Source: Pseudomonas sp. Ant30-3 (GTDB lineage Bacteria; Pseudomonadota; Gammaproteobacteria; Pseudomonadales; Pseudomonadaceae). From it: a stretch of 55,148 bases of DNA. Location of the stretch: assembly GCF_000690905.1 (NCBI RefSeq), contig NZ_JMCL01000098.1:1-55148 (forward strand). The letters run 5' to 3'. Below the pieces are notes generated by a model. That model did not search any database and was not told the DNA's origin. It worked only from the letters and a program-made list of their open reading frames with translations. Both the position numbers and the translations under genes were made by a program. This document shows, one piece after another, positions 45,553 to 54,221 of this stretch. Numbering within the stretch: position 1 is the stretch's first letter; each line of letters opens with the position of its first letter.

Positions 45553-46380
45553 TCAGCTGCTTTGCGGCATCTCACCTTTAGCCAGTCGCTGATTGATATC
45601 GGCGATCACTTCTGGCAGATCGGTGATGGTGTCGATCATGTAGTGCGGACGCGAACCTTCGAACATCGCGTGAATGCGTTTGCGCTCGCTGGCCAGTTCG
45701 TCGCCGCCAAGCGCGCGATACCCTTCGTAATCCAGGCCCAGCGCGTTGCCCGAGCAGATCAGCGCCACCGTCCACATGCCGGCGCGGCGACCTTCGAGAA
45801 TGCCAGGCACGGTGTCATCGATTTTTACGCAAGCCGCCACATCGTCGATGCCCAAAGCAATCACATTGGCCAGCGCCTGAGCCGGCCACGGGCGGCCATT
45901 GGGCACTTCGTCAGTAGCGACCACGTGGTCGGCGACGTAACCGTTGGTGGCAGCCAGTTCCACCACTTTATCCATCACCTGTTTCGGGTAGCCCGAGCAG
46001 GAGCCTATCTTGATGCCTTGCTCCCGTAGACTGGCGATAGCGTCGAGCGCACCCGGAATCAGCGCCGAGTGCTCGGCAATCTTCTCGATCTGCAGCGGCA
46101 TGAAACGCTGATAAATGGCGGTCACGTCATCGTCGGTCGGCGTGCGGCCGAATGCCTTGCGATAGCGTTCGGCGACTTGCGGCTGGTCGCACAGCGTGCG
46201 GATGTGATCCCACTTGCCCATGCCCATCGGCCCACGGGCTTCTTCGATGGAGACCTGGACATCGAATTCGGCGAAGGCTTCGACGAAAATCTGCGTCGGG
46301 GCGAAAGAACCGAAATCGACCACGGTGCCGGCCCAGTCGAGGATTGCGGCCTGGAGTCTGGTTGGGTTTGCGTAGTTCAT
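45553..46380 (-). CDS. phnX: PhnX, phosphonoacetaldehyde hydrolase
   Basis: 275 residues, HAD superfamily. Nucleophile Asp in LDWAGTVVD (about 14-22), Schiff-base Lys in GMGKWDHIR (about 52-60), and DDTVPGILEG. Cleaves phosphonoacetaldehyde to acetaldehyde and phosphate in the cytosol. Downstream of phnW by a 199-base gap that holds a REPIN, in the same direction; together they degrade 2-aminoethylphosphonate. Confidence 0.97.
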   Translation of the reverse strand: MNYANPTRLQAAILDWAGTVVDFGSFAPTQIFVEAFAEFDVQVSIEEARGPMGMGKWDHIRTLCDQPQVAERYRKAFGRTPTDDDVTAIYQRFMPLQIEKIAEHSALIPGALDAIASLREQGIKIGSCSGYPKQVMDKVVELAATNGYVADHVVATDEVPNGRPWPAQALANVIALGIDDVAACVKIDDTVPGILEGRRAGMWTVALICSGNALGLDYEGYRALGGDELASERKRIHAMFEGSRPHYMIDTITDLPEVIADINQRLAKGEMPQSS

Positions 46381-46414
46381 GGATGAAAAATTCCTCTATC
46401 GATCAATGGGGTCT

Positions 46415-46568
46415 CTGTAGCAGCTGTCGAGCCTGCAAGGCTGCGTCTGGCAGCGAAGCAGCTGTAAAGCCATCCACTTCAGGTGTTTCAGAAAAACACA
46501 TGGCGACTGCTTCACCGCGATCGCGGCGTGAGCCGGACGCAGCCTCGCAGGCTCGGCAGCTGCTACAG
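46415..46568. repeat. REPIN between phnW and phnX
   Basis: CTGTAGCAGCTGTCGAGCCTG and its near reverse complement ..GCTCGGCAGCTGCTACAG flank about 110 bases. It separates two genes normally joined in one operon. Confidence 0.8.
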
Positions 46569-46579
46569 ATTGCGGTGAA

Positions 46580-47689
46580 TCAAATGTCCAGCACTTCCAT
46601 CTCGCGCAGCACTTCGGCGACCGCCGCCACAGCTGCGTGCATTTCGTTCTGGTTGACGTGACCAATGCAGCCGACGCGGAATGTTTCAACCTGGGTCAAT
46701 TTGCCGGGGTAAAGAATGAAACCCTTGGCCTTGACGCGTTCGTAGAATTCCTTGAACTGGTAACGCGGATCTTTTGGTGCGTGGAAGGTGACGATAATCG
46801 GTGCCTGGATCGCAGCCGGCAGAAAGCTGCGAATACCCAGCTGGGCCATGTCATCGAGCAGCACTTTGCAGTTGGCGGCGTAGCGCTGATGACGCGCCGG
46901 CAAGCCACCTTCTTCGTTGTATTGCAGCAGCGCTTCGTGCAACGCCGCGACTACATGAGTGGGCGGTGTGAAGCGCCATTGCCCGGTTTTCATCATGTAG
47001 GTGTGCTGGTCGTAAAGGTCCATCGCCAGCGAGTGCGAGTTGCCGGCGGCGTTGGCCAGCGATTCCTTGCGAGCGAAGACAAAACCCATCCCCGGCACGC
47101 CTTCCAGGCATTTGCCCGAAGCGGCGATCAGCGCATCGAATGGCACTTTCTGCGCATCCACTGGCAGTGCACCGAAGGAGCTCATCGCGTCAATGATCAA
47201 GCGTTTGCCGTGTTGCGCGATGACTTCGGCGATCTCCGCCAGCGGGTTGAGAATGCCGGTGCTGGTTTCGCAGTGGATCAGTGCGACGTGAGTGATGCTC
47301 GTATCGGCGTGCAGCAAACGGTCGACGTCGGCGGCGGTGGTCGGTTCGTCCTCAGCGGTTTCAAAAGTGCTGAAAGGACGGCCGAGCACTTCGCAGATTT
47401 TCGCCAGACGTTTGCCGTAAGCGCCATTAATCAGGACGAGCACTTTGCCGTCGCGCGGTACCAACGTGCCGATTGCCGCTTCCACCGCGAAGGTGCCGCT
47501 GCCCTGCAAAGGCACGCAGTGGTGACTCGCGGCGCCGTTGATGATCGTCAGCAGTTGCTCGCAAAGGCTGGCGGTGAGTTGATTGAAGCGGTCATCCCAT
47601 GAACCCCAGTCAACCATCATCGCCTGCCGGGTGCGTGCCGATGTGGTCAACGGGCCAGGGGTGAGCAGGATCGGTTCGGCGGTACTCAT
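46580..47689 (-). CDS. phnW: PhnW, 2-aminoethylphosphonate:pyruvate transaminase
   Basis: 369 residues, fold-type I class V aminotransferase. Start PILLTPGPLTTS, PLP Lys in AASGKCLEGVPGMGFV (about 191-206), and FRVGCIGHVNQNEM at the end. Converts 2-aminoethylphosphonate and pyruvate to phosphonoacetaldehyde and alanine. Divergent from a LysR gene, with 109 bases between. Confidence 0.97.
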   Translation of the reverse strand: MSTAEPILLTPGPLTTSARTRQAMMVDWGSWDDRFNQLTASLCEQLLTIINGAASHHCVPLQGSGTFAVEAAIGTLVPRDGKVLVLINGAYGKRLAKICEVLGRPFSTFETAEDEPTTAADVDRLLHADTSITHVALIHCETSTGILNPLAEIAEVIAQHGKRLIIDAMSSFGALPVDAQKVPFDALIAASGKCLEGVPGMGFVFARKESLANAAGNSHSLAMDLYDQHTYMMKTGQWRFTPPTHVVAALHEALLQYNEEGGLPARHQRYAANCKVLLDDMAQLGIRSFLPAAIQAPIIVTFHAPKDPRYQFKEFYERVKAKGFILYPGKLTQVETFRVGCIGHVNQNEMHAAVAAVAEVLREMEVLDI

Positions 47690-47730
47690 TCTCTTGTCCT
47701 CGCAATCGATGGGATGAAGCTACGGGGCTT

Positions 47731-47742
47731 AAATTGCAATTT
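47731..47742. promoter_or_regulatory. Palindrome in the phnW-lysR gap
   Basis: AAATTGCAATTT is a perfect 12-base palindrome inside an A/T-rich divergent promoter region. Candidate LysR operator. Confidence 0.45.
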
Positions 47743-47798
47743 GCCGAGCTATCAATCAAATTGTTTGTTGTTATGCCAGCCATCAGTGAGGGTTATTC

Positions 47799-48662
47799 AT
47801 GAACTTGTTCCAGTTGCGCGCCTTCGACGCCGTGGCGCGAGAAGGCAGCTTTACCCGTGCGGCTGCGCGGCTGTTCATCAGTCAGCCGGCGGTCACCGGC
47901 CACATCAAGGCGCTGGAGGAGCATTACCAGATCACTTTGCTGCGGCGCACCGCGCGTCGGGTCGAGCTGACGGAGGAGGGCACCAAATTGGCTGCGATCA
48001 CCCGGGCGATGTTCGGCCTGGCGGAAGAGGCGCAGGTGATGCTCGAAGCGAATCGACAGTTGCTGACCGGTCGGCTGGAAGTGGCGGCGGACGGTCCGCA
48101 CATGGTCATGCCGATGCTGGCAAGTTTGCGCGCGCGTTATCCGGGAATCACCGTCAATCTGCGCCTGGGCAATGCTCAGGAAACCCTGGCGGCGTTGCTG
48201 TCAGAGCATGCCGATGTGGCGGTGCTGACTGAAGTCGAGCCGCGCAAGGGCCTGCATTTGCAGGCGCTGAGCGAATCGCGGATTTGCGCGCTGGTGCCGC
48301 ACGGTCATGCCTGGGCGCAGAAATCGAAGGGCGTGCAGCTCAAGGAACTGGACCAGGTGATCATGGTGTTGCGCGAACCGAGTTCGATCACCCGGCGCAC
48401 TTTCGATGAGGCGTGTGCGCAGGCCACCGTCAGTCCGCGGGTGCTGCTGGAACTGGACAGCCGCGAAGCGGTGACTGAAGCGGTCGCCGCAGAACTGGGT
48501 GTGGGTGTGGTGTCATCGGTGGAGGTCAGCCATGACCCGCGGGTGGTGGCGGTGCCGATTATTGGGGACGGGTTGGTCAATCGGCACATGATGGGGTGTA
48601 TGGAACGGCGGCGGGATTTGCGTTTGATTCAGGCGTTTTTTGGGTTGGCGCCAGATAGGTAG
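47799..48662 (+). CDS. LysR regulator of phnWX (probable)
   Basis: 287 residues. HTH MNLFQLRAFDAVAREGSFTRAAARLFISQPAVTGHI-type and co-inducer domain ending LELDSREAVTEAVAAELGVGVVS. Divergent from phnW, the usual place for its activator; in P. aeruginosa a LysR gene also neighbours phnWX. Its closest relative in the window is the second LysR 150 bases away, so the pair looks duplicated. Confidence 0.88.
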   Translation: MNLFQLRAFDAVAREGSFTRAAARLFISQPAVTGHIKALEEHYQITLLRRTARRVELTEEGTKLAAITRAMFGLAEEAQVMLEANRQLLTGRLEVAADGPHMVMPMLASLRARYPGITVNLRLGNAQETLAALLSEHADVAVLTEVEPRKGLHLQALSESRICALVPHGHAWAQKSKGVQLKELDQVIMVLREPSSITRRTFDEACAQATVSPRVLLELDSREAVTEAVAAELGVGVVSSVEVSHDPRVVAVPIIGDGLVNRHMMGCMERRRDLRLIQAFFGLAPDR

Positions 48663-48665
48663 ACC

Positions 48666-48806
48666 GAGGTGCGGCCTTCGTCGGATCGCCGCCCGGGGCA
48701 AGCCACGCTGCCACAGGTTTTGCGTCGTACTCAGCATCGAAGACCAGCATAGAATCTGTGGGAGCGTGGCTTGCCCCGAGCGGCGATCCGACGAAGGGGC
48801 CGAACC
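48666..48806. repeat. REP-like inverted repeat between two LysR genes
   Basis: Long arms (GCCTTCGTCGGATCGCCGC.. / ..GCGGCGATCCGACGAAGG) with inner GGCAAGCCACGCT / AGCGTGGCTTGCC arms. Third REP family of the window; lies between convergent stop codons. Confidence 0.78.
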
Positions 48807-48809
48807 TGT

Positions 48810-49682
48810 TTACACCAGGCTCTCGCGCACCATCTGCAAAAAAGTGGCCACCACCCGCCGCGAACTCTGTTCGCGCAAGCACACCAATGTCTCGGTCAGG
48901 CGCCGGGTGCAGTCGGTGATTGGTAACGCGCAGACCCGCGAATCGGCGCCGAATTCGGCGGCGGAGACCACGCCAACTCCAATTCCCACCACCACCGCCT
49001 CACGCGCCGCTTCCCGGCCTTCGACCTGGATCGCCGGGCGAATGCGAAATCCGGCCCGGGCCATTTCCTCTTCCAGCGTCTGCCGCGTGACCGAGCCGAT
49101 TTCGCGCAATACCAGCGGCGTGTCATCCAGGTCGGCCAGGCAGATCGATTCACGATCCGCCCAGGGATGATTGCGCGAAACGAACGCCACCATCGGGTCA
49201 TTGCGCAGCGGCAAAGAGATCAAGCGTTCATCGCTGACATCACGCCCCAACAACGCCAGATCCGCCTGATAGTTGAACAGTCGAAACAGCGATTCATCGG
49301 TGTTGCCAGTCTCGATTTTCACGCTGATTCCCGGGTAGCGCTCGCAGAACCGCGCAATCTGCGGCAACACGTGCACCGGCGCATCCACCGCCAGAATCAG
49401 GCTGCCGGTCTGCAACGCTTGCGAATCCTGCAGCAGATCCTGCGCCTCGGCTTCGATGACGAATAACCGCTGCGTAATGCTGAGCAAACGTTCACCCAGA
49501 TCCGTCAGACGCACCGAGCGTTTATTGCGATGGAACAGCAGCACGCCAAAGCGTTCTTCGAGCTTGCGCACTTGGTCGGAAATGGCCGGCTGGGTGAGAA
49601 AAAGTCGCTCGGCGGCTTTGGTAAAGCTTCCGTGTACGGCCACGGCGTGGAAGGCTTTGAGTTGGGCGTGGGAAACCGACAT
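48810..49682 (-). CDS. LysR regulator paired with transporter and FAD oxidoreductase
   Basis: 290 residues from ATG 49682 (the longer frame adds 6 residues). HTH FHAVAVHGSFTKAAERLFLTQPAISDQVRKLEE and co-inducer domain VEGREAAREAVVVGIGVGVVSAAE. The segments REAxxEAV..GVGVVS are shared with the phnWX-linked LysR, so the two are paralogues with likely related inducers. Divergent from the OPA-type transporter gene, with an A/T-rich 269-base gap for operators. Confidence 0.88.
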   Translation of the reverse strand: MSVSHAQLKAFHAVAVHGSFTKAAERLFLTQPAISDQVRKLEERFGVLLFHRNKRSVRLTDLGERLLSITQRLFVIEAEAQDLLQDSQALQTGSLILAVDAPVHVLPQIARFCERYPGISVKIETGNTDESLFRLFNYQADLALLGRDVSDERLISLPLRNDPMVAFVSRNHPWADRESICLADLDDTPLVLREIGSVTRQTLEEEMARAGFRIRPAIQVEGREAAREAVVVGIGVGVVSAAEFGADSRVCALPITDCTRRLTETLVCLREQSSRRVVATFLQMVRESLV

Positions 49683-49951
49683 CGAAACCTCCAGTAACAA
49701 GCTGAGCTTATATTGGAAATACGATAAATCGATTTCACTTATTAATCAGTAATTGTTTTTATCGGCCTCAGCCCCGCTGACTGCTCGGTCGAACAGCAGC
49801 GGTGGCCATGAGCCTGTGCGTGCAACAGCAGGACTCATCTGACCGGTATCGCCTCAGGGAAGCAGCGGTATCGCAGTGCTCAACAATAAAAAACACAGGC
49901 GTTATTTCTCAATTTCTGCCGGCACACTCACACCCTGAGGTCAGAACCACA

Positions 49952-51277
49952 ATGAACAATTACATCGGCACCATCAAGCGTTGGCGCGTGCAGATCTTCG
50001 CGATCACCTGGCTCGCCTACGCCGCTTTCTACTTCACTCGCAAAGCGTTTTCCGTGGCCAAACTGGGGATCGCCGAAGACCCCGATTTCACCCTCGACAA
50101 AATGGCCATGGCCAACCTCGACGCCATCTACCTCGCCGCTTACGCCATCGGACAATTCACCTGGGGCATGCTGGCCGACCGTTTTGGCCCGCGGGTCGTG
50201 GTGCTGGGCGGACTGATCATTTCCGCCATAGCTGCGCTGATCATGGGCAGTTTCGCCACCTTGCCGATTTTCGCCACGTGCATGTTGATCCAGGGCCTGG
50301 CGCAGTCCACGGGATGGTCGGGACTGTGCAAGAACCTTGGCAGTTTTTTCCCCGCCGAACAGCGCGGGCGAGTGCTCGGGTTGTTGAGTTCCTGCTATGC
50401 GTTTGGTGGTCTGGTCGCGTCGCCGTTTGCCGGTTGGTGGGCGTACACACTTGTCGGTACCTGGCACGCGGCATTTATTTCCAGCGCGGCGGTGGTCGCA
50501 TTGGTGGCCGTGCTGTTTTTCATCTTTCAGCGTAACAATCCGGAGGATGTCGGCTTGCCTGCGGTCGAGCCGGAGCCCGAACTGACGGCTGAAGAAACCT
50601 ACGCCCGAAGCAAGATCAGTGTGCTGGCACCGCTGCGGGAAATCCTTCGTAACCGCACGGTGCTGGTGCTCGGCCTGGCGTACTTTCTGTTGAAACCGGC
50701 ACGCTACGCGATTCTGTTGTGGGGCCCGGTGATTGTCTTCGAGCAGATGCCCAGCGTGGGCAAGGTTGGCGCGGCGATTATTCCGACTGCGTTTGAACTG
50801 GCCGGTCTGCTCGGGCCGATCCTGCTGGGTCTGGCGTCGGACAAACTGTTCGGCGCTCGACGCATGCCGGCCTGCGTACTCAGCCTGTTGGCGTTGACCG
50901 TGACCCTGGCGTTGTTCATGGCCGCTTTGCAGACTGGCAGCGTTTTGTTGGTGGTCGCTTTGTTGTTCGTCATGGGCCTGACCCTGTACGGCCCGGACTC
51001 GATGATCAGCGGCGCGGCCGCCATCGATTTCGGCACCGCCAAGGCCGGCGCCACGTCAGCTGGATTCGTCAATGGCTGTGGCTCGGTCGGGGCGATTCTT
51101 GGCGGCTTGCTGCCCGGCTATTTCGATACGGTCACCGTGTTCATCGTCTTCGCCGGCTGCGCGATGTTTTCGGCCCTGGTGTTGATCCCGCACTGGAACA
51201 GCCGCCCGGTCGGCCTGCTCACCGAAACCGCGTTCGTGCCCAATCGGCCGATGAGCGTGAAAACCCTGCGTACATAA
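49952..51277 (+). CDS. OPA-family (GlpT/UhpT-like) MFS transporter, probable phosphonate permease
   Basis: 441 residues, twelve membrane segments. YFTRKAFSVAK (about 27-37) and KPARYAILLWGPVIV (about 249-263) carry arginines at the places where GlpT holds its phosphate-binding Arg pair, which points to a phosphorylated or phosphonated substrate. Start 49952 (MNNYIGTIKRW) has GAGG upstream; the frame to 49802 is not membrane-like. It is 10 bases before an FAD oxidoreductase gene, in one operon. A phosphonate such as 2-aminoethylphosphonate or a relative is inferred from context. Confidence 0.8.
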   Translation: MNNYIGTIKRWRVQIFAITWLAYAAFYFTRKAFSVAKLGIAEDPDFTLDKMAMANLDAIYLAAYAIGQFTWGMLADRFGPRVVVLGGLIISAIAALIMGSFATLPIFATCMLIQGLAQSTGWSGLCKNLGSFFPAEQRGRVLGLLSSCYAFGGLVASPFAGWWAYTLVGTWHAAFISSAAVVALVAVLFFIFQRNNPEDVGLPAVEPEPELTAEETYARSKISVLAPLREILRNRTVLVLGLAYFLLKPARYAILLWGPVIVFEQMPSVGKVGAAIIPTAFELAGLLGPILLGLASDKLFGARRMPACVLSLLALTVTLALFMAALQTGSVLLVVALLFVMGLTLYGPDSMISGAAAIDFGTAKAGATSAGFVNGCGSVGAILGGLLPGYFDTVTVFIVFAGCAMFSALVLIPHWNSRPVGLLTETAFVPNRPMSVKTLRT

Positions 51278-51287
51278 GGAATGCCCC

Positions 51288-52679
51288 ATGAGACCTTTCT
51301 GGCTGGAACAGGCGCTGGCGGTCGAGGCCTGCGCGCCTTGCGAGCCGCTGCGTGGTGATACCCGCGCCGATGTCTGCATCGTCGGCGGTGGCTACACCGG
51401 CTTGTGGACGGCGATCATGCTCAAGGAGCAGAACCCGGAGCTGGATGTGCTGCTGATCGAAGCGGACATCTGCGGTGCCGGGGCCAGCGGGCGCAACGGC
51501 GGATGTGCGCTGTCGTGGTCGGCGAAATACTTCACTCTGGAAAGGTTGTTTGGTGTGGAGGAAGCGGTGCGTCTGGTCAAGGAGTCCGAACGCAGCATTC
51601 ATGCGATCGGCGCGTTCTGCGAGCAGTATGGCGTCGACGCCGATTACCGTCTCGACGGCACGCTGTACACGGCGACCAACCGTGCGCAATGCGGCTCGAC
51701 CGACGCCGTGATCGCCGCACTCGAGCGCAACGGCATCAACTCGTTCACCCAGCGGCCGCTGGCGGATGTGCAACGCATGGCCGGGTCCGACAAGCATCTG
51801 GAAGGCTGGTTTTCGCCAGCCGCCGCGAGCGTGCAGCCGGGCAAACTGGTGCGCGGCCTGCGTCGCGTGGCCTTGCAGCTGGGCGTGAAGATTCATGAGC
51901 ACACAGCGATGACCGGGCTGGAAGAGGGTAAACCGGCGGCGATTCATACGTTGCACGGCGTCATCCGCGCCGATCGCGTCGTGCTGGCGATGAACGCGTG
52001 GATGGCCCGCGCCTTCCCGCAGTTCGAACGCAGCGTTGCGGTTGTTTCCAGCGACATGCTGATCACCGAGCCGCGGCCGGACCTGCTCAACGAAATCGGT
52101 TTGACCAGCGGCGTCACGGTGCTCGATTCACGGATTTTCGTGCACTACTACCACAACACTCCGGACGGCCGGATCATGCTTGGCAAGGGCGGCAATACTT
52201 TCGCTTACGGCGGACGAATGCTGCCAGTGTTCGATCAGCCATCGCCGTATGCGGGATTACTGAAGCACAGCCTTGGCGATTTCTTTCCGGCCTTTGCCGA
52301 TGCCAAGGTTGAGGCAACCTGGAACGGGCCTTCGGATCGATCGGTGACGGGGCTGCCGTTTTTCGGCCAGATGAGTGCCAGCGGTAACGTGTTCTATGGG
52401 TTTGGTTATTCCGGCAGCGGCGTCGGGCCGTGTCACATGGGCGGGCAGATTCTCGCCTCGATGGTGCAGGGGCTGGACAATGACTGGACGCGCTCGCCGC
52501 TGGTCAACGGGCCGTTGGGCCTGTTCCCGCCGGAGCCGATTCGTTACCTCGGCTCGCTGATGGTGCGCAACGCCATCCGCCGCAAGGAGCGCGCCGAAGA
52601 CCACGGGCGCCGACCGCGGCATCTCGACGTGCGTCTGGCAAAATTCGCGGCGGCGGCGGGCAAGGCCGACAAAGGCTAG
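51288..52679 (+). CDS. DAO-family FAD-dependent oxidoreductase, candidate aminophosphonate oxidase
   Basis: 463 residues. FAD site VCIVGGGYTGLWTAIML (about 25-41), GASGRNGGCALSWSAKY (about 63-79), and C-terminal SGSGVGPCHMGGQILASM. Relatives oxidise secondary or primary amines (glycine oxidase, gamma-glutamylputrescine oxidase, and oxidases found in phosphonate clusters). Beside an OPA transporter and phnWX, oxidising an amino- or N-methyl-aminophosphonate to phosphonoacetaldehyde would feed PhnX; inference only. Its stop codon overlaps the vgrG stop of the other strand (CTAG). Confidence 0.75.
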   Translation: MRPFWLEQALAVEACAPCEPLRGDTRADVCIVGGGYTGLWTAIMLKEQNPELDVLLIEADICGAGASGRNGGCALSWSAKYFTLERLFGVEEAVRLVKESERSIHAIGAFCEQYGVDADYRLDGTLYTATNRAQCGSTDAVIAALERNGINSFTQRPLADVQRMAGSDKHLEGWFSPAAASVQPGKLVRGLRRVALQLGVKIHEHTAMTGLEEGKPAAIHTLHGVIRADRVVLAMNAWMARAFPQFERSVAVVSSDMLITEPRPDLLNEIGLTSGVTVLDSRIFVHYYHNTPDGRIMLGKGGNTFAYGGRMLPVFDQPSPYAGLLKHSLGDFFPAFADAKVEATWNGPSDRSVTGLPFFGQMSASGNVFYGFGYSGSGVGPCHMGGQILASMVQGLDNDWTRSPLVNGPLGLFPPEPIRYLGSLMVRNAIRRKERAEDHGRRPRHLDVRLAKFAAAAGKADKG

Positions 52680-53992
52680 CGGTTGATCAGCCAGTCGAGC
52701 AACAGACGGTCATCACCGCCCGCCCGCCGTACAGTGGGCGGCGGCGCGCTTGCCATGGCGCATAACACCGGGCGGTCGGGGTCGCTGTCGAGGAAACTGA
52801 CGAGCACCTCGGTACCACCGACAGGCAGTCTGGCGGGATCGATTTCATCCATCTGCGCGGCCAGGACGACGGGCAGCCACACGCCGCAGGATTCATCCCC
52901 ATCGCAGGCGCCGACGGGCCACAATCTGACGGCGATCCGTCCTTGCTCATCCACACAGGCAGGCTGGCCGATGGGGCCCAGCACCCGCGCGGGCTGATAG
53001 CCCGGGATGGCGGGCCGTTGCCGGGTCAACGGTGGTCGGAACTCAGTGGACCAGGGAATGGCGGTGAAACTGTTTTTGTAAGCTCTGGCGTCCACGATGC
53101 TGTTCTCGGCAAACAACGCTGGCGGTTCCCGATGGTGCTGAACTTCAGTCAGCAGCCACTGATCATTGAAATTCGCCATCGGATGCTCAGATATCTGCAC
53201 GATGCGGCCGCTGCGCATTTCGCTGTGCTCGCTTTGTCCGTGGATCTGCCGATGCACGCAGCGCAGGCGCTCAAGGACCCGTCTGCTCAACTGCGCTCGA
53301 TCAAGATAATCAGCGGCGCGGTGGGCCATGATGGGGGCAGCGGTGTGGCGCTGGAACAGTTCGCTGATCACGGGGATTTTTGCCGGGTGCGGCGCGTCGG
53401 CGCAAAACGCTATCAGCAGCGGTTCCTGAGGAAAACTCAGGCTGTCATCGGCAAAGACCAGCACATGCCCGTCACGCTGGTGCTCGAAATGATAGTGGAT
53501 GCCTTCTTCTTCGCAGAGCCGTTGCAGAAACGCCAGATCACTTTCATCGAACTGAATGCAAAACGGCCGGTGCGGATAGCGCGCTGCCGGTAACTCAAAG
53601 CGGTAGCTACTGGCGGGCAGGGCGTTTTCCTGCAGCAATTGAAGCAGAATCGCTGGCACATCGAGTTGATGAAAGACCCGGCGGTTGCGCATCCCGTCCA
53701 GGTGTTGCAGGTGCGGCACTAGCACCAGGTTGTAGCTGTGCGGTTGCTGATGGCGATGTTCGCGCGTGGCGCTTTGTACGATCCCATGGATGATCGATTC
53801 ACCTTCCAGCCGCAGATACGCCGGTTGATGCAGCAAGCACTCCAGGTCCAGGGCCGAGGCCTGGCCGGTCACTTCAATCTCGAATCGATAAGGCTGGTTG
53901 AGCCTTTCCTGGCCGCTGAACTGCAGGACTTGCAGGCTCAGCTCAGCGTCCAGCAGGGTCAGGCTGTAGGAACTTTCCTTGTCATTGTGCAT
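52676..53992 (-). CDS. Short orphan VgrG-like protein
   Basis: 438 residues. VgrG gp27-like domains about 1-330 (LQVLQFSGQERLNQPYRFEIEV; FCIQFDESDLAFLQRLCEEEGIHYHFEH; DYLDRAQ) and the OB fold (about 335-425: GPACVDEQGRIAVRLWPVG-like, EVLVSFLDSDPDRPVLCAM). It ends about 25 residues after the OB fold, so the usual gp5 triple beta-helix spike and any effector domain are missing. No hcp, effector, adaptor or immunity gene is next to it. Start: ATG 53992 fits family N-termini; 54010 and 54055 also possible. Truncated but open frame. Confidence 0.78.
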   Translation of the reverse strand: MHNDKESSYSLTLLDAELSLQVLQFSGQERLNQPYRFEIEVTGQASALDLECLLHQPAYLRLEGESIIHGIVQSATREHRHQQPHSYNLVLVPHLQHLDGMRNRRVFHQLDVPAILLQLLQENALPASSYRFELPAARYPHRPFCIQFDESDLAFLQRLCEEEGIHYHFEHQRDGHVLVFADDSLSFPQEPLLIAFCADAPHPAKIPVISELFQRHTAAPIMAHRAADYLDRAQLSRRVLERLRCVHRQIHGQSEHSEMRSGRIVQISEHPMANFNDQWLLTEVQHHREPPALFAENSIVDARAYKNSFTAIPWSTEFRPPLTRQRPAIPGYQPARVLGPIGQPACVDEQGRIAVRLWPVGACDGDESCGVWLPVVLAAQMDEIDPARLPVGGTEVLVSFLDSDPDRPVLCAMASAPPPTVRRAGGDDRLLLDWLINR

Positions 53993-54221
53993 GGAACACG
54001 CTTCTGCCATGGGGACGGACGCTGAGGGTACGAAACCGTAGGCGTTTTGGGGCACCTTGAACGCACATTTCAGAATCGCCCTACACGCTCGAGTGAATAA
54101 GTCGATCAGGAATGCCGGTGAGCGACTCGAATTTTTGGTCGATTGCCAACTTTAGGCCGTATAAACTTGCGCAAAGCGTCGGCCAATAGATGTCTCGGCG
54201 CCACAGACAAGAGAGTGAGTA

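Noticed and set aside
49802..49951. 50-codon extension of the OPA transporter
   Set aside because: Soluble, polar residues before the first membrane segment with no support; ATG 49952 has a ribosome site and the family start.
52676..53992. T6SS gene cluster
   Set aside because: Only the VgrG-like gene is present; flanking genes are phosphonate-linked and yebC-like.
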